A DNA stretch of 8,224 nt. It comes from Vulcanimicrobiota bacterium (GTDB taxonomy: Bacteria; Vulcanimicrobiota; Vulcanimicrobiia; Vulcanimicrobiales; Vulcanimicrobiaceae). Position numbers and translations under genes: made by a program. Positions 1 to 6,678 of the stretch are shown here, piece after piece. Each line of letters begins with the position of its first letter. The stretch's first letter is position 1. Below the pieces are notes generated by a model. That model saw only the letters and a program-made list of their open reading frames with translations. It had not been told where the DNA came from and ran no database searches. The stretch is from the NCBI GenBank assembly GCA_014304965.1, contig JACRTZ010000218.1, forward strand, positions 1-8,224, written 5' to 3'.

Positions 1-236
1 CACCAATTCATCCCGAGCGCGATCATCCCGCTCGCGAGCGAATACGTCGGCAGGCACAGGCACATGCCCACCCAGAGCGAGGCAAACTTGGAACCCGGCC
101 ACGAATGTTCGGCCAGCGTGCACGGCCGTAAGTCGTCGTTCCACATCTCGCGATTTTGCGTGAGACGCCCCGCGGCGCCCGCGGTCAGCACCACGACGTC
201 GCCTGCCCGCACCTGGGTCGGCGCCGTCAATGCCAC
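1..236 (-). CDS. NCS1-family nucleobase/allantoin-type permease, N-terminal fragment (runs off the window)
   Basis: Only the first 78 codons are present; the gene continues past the left edge. NCS1 permeases are 12-helix inner-membrane symporters for uracil, cytosine, allantoin, hydantoins or similar compounds. The fragment carries the typical cytoplasmic lead-in NDDLRP (residues 33-38) with a conserved Trp at 46. A first membrane segment follows, containing FASLWVGM (51-58), LPTY (62-65) and IALGMNW (72-78), closest in my recollection to the PucI (allantoin permease) type. The GTG start at 236 shares its G with the TAG stop of the beta-ureidopropionase gene, like other junctions in this operon. 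An internal ATG at 146 would leave a very short N-terminus and an 89-base gap; codon third positions between 236 and 146 stay G/C-rich, which favours the GTG. By context the substrate is probably uracil/thymine or a dihydropyrimidine; this is inference. Confidence 0.8.
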   Translation of the reverse strand, partial: MALTAPTQVRAGDVVVLTAGAAGRLTQNREMWNDDLRPCTLAEHSWPGSKFASLWVGMCLCLPTYSLASGMIALGMNW

Positions 237-1120
237 TACGAAACCACCATGTCGCCGTAGCTTTCGGGACGCCGGTCGCGGTAGAACTGCCAGGTGTTGC
301 GGACCTCACGAATCACGTCGCGGTCCATCACGCCGATGACGATCTCGTCTTTGTCGCGACTGCCCATCGCAACGAATTGTCCGCGGGGGTCAACCAAATA
401 CGACTGCCCGTAAAATTCGCCCATGTTCCAGGGGGGCTCGAAGCCGACGCGATTGATCGCCCCGACGTAATAGCCGTTCGCAACAGCGTGGGCGGGCTGT
501 TCGAGTTTCCAGAGGTATTCCGACAAGCCGGCGACCGTGGCCGACGGATTGAATACGATCTCCGCGCCATGCAAACCGAGCATGCGGGCGCCTTCGGGAA
601 AATGCCGGTCGTAACAAATGTACACGCCAACCTTGGCAAAGGCCGTGTCGAACACCGGATATCCGAGGTTACCGGGCCGAAAATAGTACTTCTCCCAGAA
701 GCCGCATCCCGGCGGGCCGGCCTGCACTTGCGGGATGTGGTGCTTGCGGTACTTGCCGAGATACGTGCCGTCTGCGTCGATGACGGCGGCGGTATTGTAA
801 TACACACCGCTCTGCTCTTCTTCGTACATCGGCACGACGAGCACGATCCCGAGTTCATTGGCGAGGTCTTGCATCAAGCGCGTGGTCGGTCCGTCGGGAA
901 TCGCCTCGACCGAGTCGTACCACTTCGTCGTTTGCTCGGTACAGAAGTACGGGCCGTAAAAGACTTCTTGCAGACAGACGATCTGCGCGCCTCGGGCCTT
1001 CGCCTCGCGAATCATCTTGACGTGCTTGTCGATCGAAATCATCTTGTGTTCGGCAATCGGGCGATCGCCCGCAACGTCGTGATGCGCTTGAATCAGACCG
1101 ATCGTGACCTGGGAATCCAA
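236..1120 (-). CDS. pydC: Beta-ureidopropionase (N-carbamoyl-beta-alanine amidohydrolase), nitrilase superfamily
   Basis: This cytosolic enzyme hydrolyses N-carbamoyl-beta-alanine (or N-carbamoyl-beta-aminoisobutyrate) to the beta-amino acid, CO2 and NH3, the third step of reductive pyrimidine catabolism. At 294 aa it is a full single-domain carbon-nitrogen hydrolase. The catalytic triad is visible: Glu52 in LQEVFYGPYF, Lys126 in YRKHHIP and Cys169 in ICYDRHFPEG; Glu143 in FWEKYYF matches the second active-site Glu of the mammalian enzyme. AEIVFNPSAT (about 186-195) and GAINRVG are family hallmarks. The start is TTG at 1120, six bases after a clear AGGAG that overlaps the stop of the dihydropyrimidinase gene. 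The loop between Lys126 and Glu143 is about six residues longer than in mammalian homologues, as I recall them. Other omega-amidases or carbamoyl amidases of the superfamily are possible, but the motifs and neighbours agree on this role. Confidence 0.93.
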   Translation of the reverse strand: MDSQVTIGLIQAHHDVAGDRPIAEHKMISIDKHVKMIREAKARGAQIVCLQEVFYGPYFCTEQTTKWYDSVEAIPDGPTTRLMQDLANELGIVLVVPMYEEEQSGVYYNTAAVIDADGTYLGKYRKHHIPQVQAGPPGCGFWEKYYFRPGNLGYPVFDTAFAKVGVYICYDRHFPEGARMLGLHGAEIVFNPSATVAGLSEYLWKLEQPAHAVANGYYVGAINRVGFEPPWNMGEFYGQSYLVDPRGQFVAMGSRDKDEIVIGVMDRDVIREVRNTWQFYRDRRPESYGDMVVS

Positions 1121-1126
1121 ACGAAA

Positions 1127-1131
1127 CTCCT
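1127..1131 (-). promoter_or_regulatory. Shine-Dalgarno site of the beta-ureidopropionase gene
   Basis: AGGAG on the minus strand overlaps the last two bases of the upstream TAG stop (1130-1132) and lies six bases before the TTG at 1120-1118. It is the strongest ribosome binding site seen in the operon and decides the TTG as the start. A good SD may compensate for the weak initiation codon at the only junction that lacks a stop/start overlap. Confidence 0.75.
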
Positions 1132-2521
1132 ACAACTGGACGGGGAAGAATTTTGCGGCGCGCTGGAAGGTCCCGTGACCCTTGCGCCCCGTGAAGGTGT
1201 CACCCTCGGCGACCTTGAGACCGCGGGAAAACACGAAGCGCGGGCGGCCGGTGATCTTCATGCCTTCGAATACGTTGTTATCGACGTTCATGTGATGCGT
1301 TTTCGCGGAAATCGTGCGCGCGGTATTCGGATCCCACACGAGCACATCGGCATCGCTGCCGACCGCGATCGTCCCCTTGCGCGGAAAGAGTCCGAACAGC
1401 TTCGCCGGATTCGTGGACGAAAGAGCGACGAATTGGTTCGGCCCCATTAGCCCGCCGTTCACGCCGACTTCCCACAGAATCGCCAACCGGTCCTCGATCG
1501 TCGGCGCGCCGTTCGGGATTTTTGAGAAGTCGTCTTTGCCGAGTTCTTTCTGTCCGCACAGATTGAACGAGCAATGATCGGATCCAAAGGAGTGCAGCTC
1601 CATGTTCTTGAGTTTGCGCAGCAGCACGCCTTGGTTCCATTTGTCTCGGATCGGGGGCGACAGCACGTATTTCGCGCCTTCGAAATTGGGGCGCTCGTAA
1701 TCGCTGAAATCGCAGACGAGATATTGCGGGCACGTCTCGCCGTAGATCGCGAGGCCGCGCTTACGGCCGTCGCTAATCGCGTCGGCCGCCATCGCGCTCG
1801 ATACGTGCACGACGTAGAGCGGCGCGTTCGCGATTTCCGCCAGACGAATCGCACGATGCGTCGCCTCGCCTTCGCATTCGACCGGGCGCGTCAGGGCGTG
1901 CCACTTCGGCTCGGTGAGGCCCGCGTCGCGCGCCTGCTTCGTGATGACTTCGATCACGTCGCCGTTCTCGGCGTGCACCTGAACGAGGCCGCCGTGCTTT
2001 GCGCACTGCTGCAGCGTCTTGAAGATCGTTTCGTCGTCCACTTGCAAGACGTGCTTGTAGGCCATGAACACTTTGAACGAGTTGACGCCTTGCTCGGCGA
2101 TGATCCTTGGAATCTCCGCCATCGTCTCGTCGCGCCCGTCGGCGATCGTCAAGTGGAAGCCGTAGTCGATGACCGCCTTGCCGGCCGCCTTCGCGTGCCA
2201 CGTCGCAAGGGTGTTGTGGAGCGAGTCGCCGCGCGTGTGGAGTGCGAAGTCCACGATCGTCGTCGTGCCGCCCAGAGCCGCACCGCGCGTCCCGGTTTCG
2301 AAGTCGTCCGCGGTCACGGTCCCGCCGAACGGCATGTCGAGATGCGTATGCGGATCGATGCCGCCGGGCATCACGTAACAGCCCGAGGCGTCCACGACGC
2401 CGTGTCCTCCGGTAGGCAACGTCTCGCCGATGAGCGCGATCTTCTGATCCTCGAGCAAAAGGTCGGCCCGGTACGTATCGGTCGCAGTGACGATCGTTCC
2501 GCCCGCGACGACGGTCCCCAT
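1130..2521 (-). CDS. hydA: Dihydropyrimidinase (D-hydantoinase family)
   Basis: This cyclic amidohydrolase opens the ring of dihydrouracil or dihydrothymine to the N-carbamoyl-beta-amino acid. At 463 aa it has the normal family length. The binuclear zinc site is complete: His58 and His60 in GGIDPHTHLD, Lys150 in VNSFKVFMAYKH (the carboxylated lysine), His183 in QVHAENGD, His239 in YVVHVSS and Asp315 in FGSDHCSFN. Substrate-contact residues known from hydantoinases also fit: Tyr155, Ser288 in LSPPIRDKW and Asn337 in IPNGAP. These separate it from allantoinase and dihydroorotase. The ATG at 2521 overlaps the TAA stop of preA by one base (TAATG), with GGTGAG six bases upstream, so translation is probably coupled. 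Its position between dihydropyrimidine dehydrogenase and beta-ureidopropionase fixes the physiological role better than the broad family name. The symbol hydA is also used for unrelated hydrogenases; pydB or dht are alternatives. Confidence 0.95.
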   Translation of the reverse strand: MGTVVAGGTIVTATDTYRADLLLEDQKIALIGETLPTGGHGVVDASGCYVMPGGIDPHTHLDMPFGGTVTADDFETGTRGAALGGTTTIVDFALHTRGDSLHNTLATWHAKAAGKAVIDYGFHLTIADGRDETMAEIPRIIAEQGVNSFKVFMAYKHVLQVDDETIFKTLQQCAKHGGLVQVHAENGDVIEVITKQARDAGLTEPKWHALTRPVECEGEATHRAIRLAEIANAPLYVVHVSSAMAADAISDGRKRGLAIYGETCPQYLVCDFSDYERPNFEGAKYVLSPPIRDKWNQGVLLRKLKNMELHSFGSDHCSFNLCGQKELGKDDFSKIPNGAPTIEDRLAILWEVGVNGGLMGPNQFVALSSTNPAKLFGLFPRKGTIAVGSDADVLVWDPNTARTISAKTHHMNVDNNVFEGMKITGRPRFVFSRGLKVAEGDTFTGRKGHGTFQRAAKFFPVQL

Positions 2522-3783
2522 TACGGGCTCACCAAGGCGGCCCGCGCGCTACGTTCTTTCCACGACTCCGGCGGCAAATTGTTCTCCACACGCACCATGT
2601 CGATGCAGTCTTCGACCGGGCAGACCATCATACAGAGGTTGCAGCCGACGCAGTGGTCCTGATCCACTCGCAGCATCGCGACGCCGTCCACCACGGCCCG
2701 CTCGATGCACTGGTGCGCCGCGTCTTCACACGCAATGTAGCACTTGGAACAGTGGATGCACGTCTCTTGATCGATCTCGGCCACGATCGCGTAGTTGAGA
2801 TTGAGGTTTTCCCATGTCGTGATTTTGTTTTGCGATGCGCCGATCACTTCGTTCAGCGAGGCGAGCCCGCGCGCGTCGAGATAATTGGACAGCCCGTCGA
2901 TCATGTCTTCGACGATCGCGAAGCCGTGATGCATGACGGCCGTGCAGACTTGCACGTTCGTCGCGCCCAGGAGCAAAAATTCGAGTGCGTCCTGCCAATT
3001 CGACACGCCGCCGATACCCGAGATCGGAATGCCGACTTCGGGATCGCGCGCGCAGTCGTTGACCATGTTGAGCGCGATCGGTTTGACGGCCGGGCCGCAG
3101 TAGCCGCCATGCGAGCTCATGCCATCCACGTGCGGAATCGGATTCCACGTCTCAAGGTCCACACCCATGAGGCTATTGATCGTATTGATCATCGAAACCG
3201 CGTGCGCGCCCCCGCGCCGCGCGGCCCGCGCGGTGTGACGAACGTCGGTGATGTTCGGCGTCAGTTTGACGATGACGGGAATTTCCGACGCCTCGACCGC
3301 GTACGACGTGACGCGCTCGACGAGATCGGGCTGCTGACCGACTGCCGAGCCCATGCCGCGTTCGGACATGCCGTGCGGGCAGCCGAAATTGAGTTCGAAA
3401 CCGTCCACGCCGGCGTCTTGCACCGCTTTGACAAGCTCGCGCCACTTCGCGCGGTCGGGCACTTCCATCAGCGAGCCGACGATCGCGCGATCGGGAAAGC
3501 GCGCCTTGCACTCGCGAATTTCCTTGAGGTTGACGTCGAGCGGCCGATCCGTGATCAACTCGATGTTGTTGAGGCCGATCAGCCGGTTCTGCTTCCAGTT
3601 CAATCCGGCAAAACGCGCCGTCACGTTGACGATCGGGTCGCCGAGGGTCTTCCAAACGACGCCGCCCCACCCGGCTTCGAAGGCGCGCAGCACCTGATAG
3701 CCGCTGTTGGTCGGCGGCGCCGAGGCGAGCCAAAATGGATTCGGGCTCTTGATTCCCGCGAGGTCGCTGCGAAGATCGGCCAT
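2521..3783 (-). CDS. preA: NAD-dependent dihydropyrimidine dehydrogenase, catalytic subunit PreA
   Basis: This is the FMN-containing half of bacterial dihydropyrimidine dehydrogenase, which reduces uracil and thymine to the 5,6-dihydro forms using electrons passed from PreT through Fe-S clusters. It is 420 aa, the usual size for PreA. An FMN-binding dihydroorotate-dehydrogenase-like barrel spans about residues 5-310. The active-site Cys is Cys135 in FGCPHGMSERGMG, equivalent to the catalytic Cys of mammalian DPD. SGIGGV (255-260) belongs to the phosphate-binding part of the barrel. The C-terminal ferredoxin domain has two CxxCxxCxxxC motifs, Cys342/345/348/352 and Cys378/381/384/388, each for a [4Fe-4S] cluster. 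The ATG at 3783 shares its A with the TGA stop of preT (TGATG), and GGGAG lies ten bases upstream. The order preT-preA matches E. coli. Plain dihydroorotate dehydrogenase is ruled out by the ferredoxin tail and the CPHGM motif. Confidence 0.96.
   Translation of the reverse strand: MADLRSDLAGIKSPNPFWLASAPPTNSGYQVLRAFEAGWGGVVWKTLGDPIVNVTARFAGLNWKQNRLIGLNNIELITDRPLDVNLKEIRECKARFPDRAIVGSLMEVPDRAKWRELVKAVQDAGVDGFELNFGCPHGMSERGMGSAVGQQPDLVERVTSYAVEASEIPVIVKLTPNITDVRHTARAARRGGAHAVSMINTINSLMGVDLETWNPIPHVDGMSSHGGYCGPAVKPIALNMVNDCARDPEVGIPISGIGGVSNWQDALEFLLLGATNVQVCTAVMHHGFAIVEDMIDGLSNYLDARGLASLNEVIGASQNKITTWENLNLNYAIVAEIDQETCIHCSKCYIACEDAAHQCIERAVVDGVAMLRVDQDHCVGCNLCMMVCPVEDCIDMVRVENNLPPESWKERSARAALVSP
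2528..2533 (-). promoter_or_regulatory. Shine-Dalgarno site of the dihydropyrimidinase gene
   Basis: GGTGAG on the minus strand lies six bases before the ATG at 2521, inside the end of the preA reading frame. It supports reinitiation at the TAATG junction. The match is moderate. Confidence 0.5.
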
Positions 3784-5117
3784 CAGACGTGTGCTCCCGA
3801 GCGAAGGTAGGCGTCCACGCTGCTCGCGGCGGTCTTGCCTTGTTCGGCCGCTTCGACCACCATCGCCTCGCGCATGCCTTTCTCAAAGATGCAGTCGCCG
3901 GCGGCAAAGACGCCAGGCCGGCTCGTTTGCAGTTCGTCGTTCACGCGCACGACGCCGTCGTCCATAGCGATCCCGAGCGCGTCGAACGTTTGGGTCAGGC
4001 GGCTCTGCCCGATCGCGGAAATGACGGCGGTCGCAGGCTCCAAAAATTCGGAGCCCGGCACGTGGACAGGCGCCGGCTTGATGGAATCCGGTGGGATCGT
4101 CGTGCGCACGAACTCGACACCGGTCACGTGCGTCGAGCCGAGCACGCGCAGCGGCGCGCAATAGAATCGAAACTCGATGCCCTCTTGCTTCGCGAACTCA
4201 TATTCGAATTCGTAAGCCGTCATTTGCTCTTCGCCGCGCCGGTAGAACATCGTCACCCGCTCCGCGCCGAGACGCTTTGCGCACGTCAACGCATCCACCG
4301 CGGTGTTCCCCGCGCCGATGACGACGACGCGGTCTCCCAGGTCGCCGACTTCGCGGCCGAGCTTGGCGCGTTCGATGAAATCGAGCGCGTCCCAGACACC
4401 GGGCAGATCTTCGCCCGGGATGCCGAGCTTCGGCACGCCGCCCATTCCGCAGGCGATCACGACGGCATCGAACTCGGCGACGAGCGCATCCATCGCGACG
4501 TCAACGCCGACGCGGACTCCCGCGCGAACGTCAACGCCGAGCTTGAGCACCTCGCGCGCCTCCCAGCGCGCGACGTCGAGCGACAGGCGGAACGGAACGA
4601 TGCCGAACGTGTTGAGCCCGTTCAATTCGTCGCGCGCGTCGAAGATCGTGACCGCGTGCCCGAAGCGCCGTAAGTCGCGCGCCGCCGACAATCCCGCCGG
4701 GCCGCCGCCGACAATCGCCACGCGCTTGCCGGTAGACGTTCCGGGCTCGAAGAGTTTGACGTCGTCGTTGCGCATCAGCCAGTCGATCGAATACCGCTGC
4801 AGATCGCCGATGCGAATCGGACTATCGTCTTTTTTGTACACGCAGGCGCCTTCGCATAATTCCTCGGTCGGGCACACCCTGGCACAACTCGCGCCCATCG
4901 GGTTCGCGTCCATGATGACGCGCGCGCTTCCCTTGAGGTTTCCGGTTGCGATCTTTCCGATAAATGAGGCGACGTCGATATGGGTCGGACACGCGCGCAT
5001 GCACGGCGCGTCGTAACAATTCAAACAGCGGTTCGCTTCGATCGTTACCTCAAGATCGGTGAGCGTTTTCTGGATCGAATCGCCGAGAGGGGCGGCGCCC
5101 GAGTCGTACGACTGCAC
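3783..5117 (-). CDS. preT: Dihydropyrimidine dehydrogenase, NADH-oxidising subunit PreT
   Basis: This subunit takes electrons from NAD(P)H via FAD and two N-terminal [4Fe-4S] clusters and hands them to PreA. With the GTG start at 5117 it is 444 aa (E. coli PreT is about 412). Cys31/34/39/43 (CLNCYDAPCMRAC) and Cys78/82/88/92 form the cluster region. Gln107 in GDLQRY lines up with the unusual glutamine ligand known from pig DPD. The FAD Rossmann motif is VAIVGGGPAGLSAA (133-146), the NAD(P)H motif VVVIGAGNTAVD (264-275), and AAGD sits at 405-408. The GTG shares its G with the TAG stop of the upstream dehydrogenase gene. A longer frame from TTG at 5168 adds 17 residues that overlap that gene and look unlike the family start, so I reject it. 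No clear SD precedes the GTG, so initiation probably depends on coupling. GltD-like glutamate synthase small subunit is the main alternative; the neighbours decide for PreT. Confidence 0.93.
   Translation of the reverse strand: MQSYDSGAAPLGDSIQKTLTDLEVTIEANRCLNCYDAPCMRACPTHIDVASFIGKIATGNLKGSARVIMDANPMGASCARVCPTEELCEGACVYKKDDSPIRIGDLQRYSIDWLMRNDDVKLFEPGTSTGKRVAIVGGGPAGLSAARDLRRFGHAVTIFDARDELNGLNTFGIVPFRLSLDVARWEAREVLKLGVDVRAGVRVGVDVAMDALVAEFDAVVIACGMGGVPKLGIPGEDLPGVWDALDFIERAKLGREVGDLGDRVVVIGAGNTAVDALTCAKRLGAERVTMFYRRGEEQMTAYEFEYEFAKQEGIEFRFYCAPLRVLGSTHVTGVEFVRTTIPPDSIKPAPVHVPGSEFLEPATAVISAIGQSRLTQTFDALGIAMDDGVVRVNDELQTSRPGVFAAGDCIFEKGMREAMVVEAAEQGKTAASSVDAYLRSGAHV
3794..3798 (-). promoter_or_regulatory. 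Shine-Dalgarno site of preA
   Basis: GGGAG on the minus strand lies ten bases before the preA ATG at 3783, inside the last codons of preT. The spacing is long but acceptable, and the TGATG overlap allows coupled reinitiation. Confidence 0.5.
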
Positions 5118-6628
5118 TATTTGTGGGTCGGAAAGCCGAGGTTCAGGCCGGCCGCGGGTTCGTCCCAACGGCTCGTCACGACCTTGCCGCGCGTGTAGAA
5201 TCGAAAGCCCTCTTCACCATACACGTGCAAGTCGCCGAACAGCGAGTTCTTCCAGCCGCCGAAACTGTAGTAGCCGACCGGCACCGGAATCGGAACGTTG
5301 ATGCCGACCATGCCGACTTCGACGTCGCTCTGAAACTTATGCGCGGCGGCGCCGCTGCGCGTGAAAATCGAGGTTCCGTTGCCGTACGGATTGCGCGCAA
5401 TGATGCCGAGCGCATCTTCCAGCGACGCGGCGCGCAAATTGACGAGCACCGGCCCGAAAATCTCTTCCGTATAGATGGACATCTCGGGGGTCACGCGGTC
5501 GAACAGCGTCGGCCCGACGAAAAAACCGTCGTCCAAGCCGCTCACCTGCAATCCGCGGCCGTCCACCGCGAGCGTCGCGCCTGCGCGTACGCCTTGTTCG
5601 ATGAGATCGAGGATGCGCGCGCGGGCTTGCGCCGTTACGACGGGACCCATGTCGTTCGAGCGGTCGTGGCCGGCGCCGACTTTGATCTTTGCAATCCGCT
5701 CTTTGACCGCGGCGAGGAACGGCTCTGCGGCGTCGCCGACCGTCACCGACGCCGAGATCGCCATGCAGCGCTGTCCCGCAGAACCATACGCAGCCGATAC
5801 GACCGCATCGGCCGCCAAACCCATGTCGGCGTCGGGCATCACGACCATGTGATTCTTCGCGCCGCCAAGCGCTTGCACGCGCTTGCCGTTCGCAGCCGCC
5901 GTCTCGTAAATGTACCGCGCGATCGGGGTCGAGCCGACGAACGACACGGCGTCTATGCCCGGATGCGTCAGCAGCGCGTTCACCGCGACCTTGTCGCCGT
6001 GCACGACGTTGAAGACGCCGTCGGGTAACCCGGCTTGCTTGAAGAGATCGGCAATCAACAGCGATGCTGACGGATCGCGCTCCGACGGCTTGAGGATGAA
6101 CGTGTTGCCGGCTGCGACCGCAACCGCGAACATCCAGGCCGGTACCATCATCGGGAAATTGAAGGGCGTGATGCCCGCGCACACGCCGACGGGTTGGCGG
6201 ATCGAGTAGGTGTCTACGTTGCGCGAAACGCCTTCGCTGAATTGTCCTTTGAGTGCGTGCGGCAGCGCGCACGCGAAATCGATCACCTCGAGGGCGCGCG
6301 CAACCTCGCCCTCGGCGTCGTTGACGATCTTGCCGTGCTCGCTCGACACGAGTTTTGCAAGATCGAGCGAGTGCTTCTTGACCAGTTCGCGCATCGCGAA
6401 CATGACGTCCGACCGCTTGCCGAGCGGCGTGCGGCTCCACCCCGGCAGCGCGGTCCTGGCGGCGCGAACTGCCCGGTCCACGGTTGCGTCGTCGGCGAAC
6501 GCGACCCGCGCTTGAACTTCTCCGCGGGCCGGATCGTAGACGTCTCCGAACCGCCCGGAGTCGCCGGGCGCATCGTGTGCCCCATTGATAAAGTGACCGA
6601 TCGTCTTAGGGCGAGGTGGTGCCTGCAT
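5117..6628 (-). CDS. mmsA: CoA-acylating (methyl)malonate-semialdehyde dehydrogenase
   Basis: This enzyme oxidises malonate semialdehyde to acetyl-CoA and methylmalonate semialdehyde to propionyl-CoA with loss of CO2, using NAD+ and CoA. In this operon it would finish the breakdown of beta-alanine (from uracil) and beta-aminoisobutyrate (from thymine). It is 503 aa, a full aldehyde dehydrogenase. The catalytic Cys is Cys288 in GSAGQRCMA, Asn157 in TPFNFPMMVP is the oxyanion Asn, and LKPSERDP (179-186) belongs to the cofactor-binding fold. ALGGAKNH (253-260) replaces the general-base Glu motif of ordinary aldehyde dehydrogenases, a mark of the CoA-dependent MMSDH group. Arg287 next to the Cys fits the known carboxylate-binding Arg. 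The ATG at 6628 is the natural family start; no SD is evident. It is the first gene of the operon, directly divergent from queD. Similar enzymes also serve in valine or inositol degradation (mmsA, iolA), but the overlap with preT argues for the pyrimidine role here. Confidence 0.93.
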   Translation of the reverse strand: MQAPPRPKTIGHFINGAHDAPGDSGRFGDVYDPARGEVQARVAFADDATVDRAVRAARTALPGWSRTPLGKRSDVMFAMRELVKKHSLDLAKLVSSEHGKIVNDAEGEVARALEVIDFACALPHALKGQFSEGVSRNVDTYSIRQPVGVCAGITPFNFPMMVPAWMFAVAVAAGNTFILKPSERDPSASLLIADLFKQAGLPDGVFNVVHGDKVAVNALLTHPGIDAVSFVGSTPIARYIYETAAANGKRVQALGGAKNHMVVMPDADMGLAADAVVSAAYGSAGQRCMAISASVTVGDAAEPFLAAVKERIAKIKVGAGHDRSNDMGPVVTAQARARILDLIEQGVRAGATLAVDGRGLQVSGLDDGFFVGPTLFDRVTPEMSIYTEEIFGPVLVNLRAASLEDALGIIARNPYGNGTSIFTRSGAAAHKFQSDVEVGMVGINVPIPVPVGYYSFGGWKNSLFGDLHVYGEEGFRFYTRGKVVTSRWDEPAAGLNLGFPTHK

Positions 6629-6678
6629 GCCGCGCTATTCGCGGGGCCGCGACGGCGACCTCGCGAACCCCGGGGGTC
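6629..6678. promoter_or_regulatory. Divergent intergenic region between mmsA and queD
   Basis: These 50 bases separate the ATG of mmsA from the GTG of queD and must hold the start signals of both units unless promoters lie inside the genes. Inverted arms CCGCG/CGCGG around CTATT form a possible short hairpin at 6630-6644, immediately before the mmsA start. A near-perfect 16-base palindrome centred between 6671 and 6672 covers 6664-6679 (CGAACCCC against GGGGGTCG, one mismatch) and touches the queD start. I see no convincing -35/-10 pair on either strand, no good Shine-Dalgarno for either gene and nothing resembling a preQ1 riboswitch. Leaderless or very short-leader transcripts, or promoters inside the opposite gene, would explain the lack of space. 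Confidence 0.5.

Noticed and set aside
164..210. Pyruvate-kinase-like phrase AGDVVVLTAG in the permease N-terminus
   Set aside because: Only about ten residues resemble the end of pyruvate kinase and nothing around them does; treated as chance.
230..1450. Long plus-strand open frame (406 codons) opposite the beta-ureidopropionase and dihydropyrimidinase genes
   Set aside because: The minus-strand proteins have complete catalytic motifs. The plus-strand translation is rich in Arg, Asp, His and Val with no domain I recognise, as expected for an antisense shadow in G/C-ending codons.
1574..2662. Plus-strand open frame of 362 codons opposite dihydropyrimidinase
   Set aside because: Antisense shadow; it crosses the junction of two real genes and shows no family motif.
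2653..3810. Plus-strand open frame of 385 codons opposite preA
   Set aside because: Antisense shadow of a gene with clear FMN and ferredoxin motifs; its composition is Arg/Asp/His-rich without structure.
3789..4673. Plus-strand open frame opposite preT
   Set aside because: Shadow frame; no ribosome binding site or recognisable domain.
5118..5168. TTG start for PreT at 5168 with 17 extra residues
   Set aside because: It overlaps the end of mmsA by 52 bases and the extra residues do not look like a PreT N-terminus. The GTG at 5117 repeats the operon's one-base overlap pattern.
6616..6678. Upstream GTG starts for QueD at 6616 and 6619
   Set aside because: The extension overlaps the divergent mmsA start and lacks similarity to QueD, which begins at the strand containing FTFEAAH.
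6629..6678. Possible preQ1 riboswitch before the queuosine genes
   Set aside because: The 50-base gap has no A-rich tail or the conserved preQ1 aptamer features, and it is too short once the queD start region is removed.
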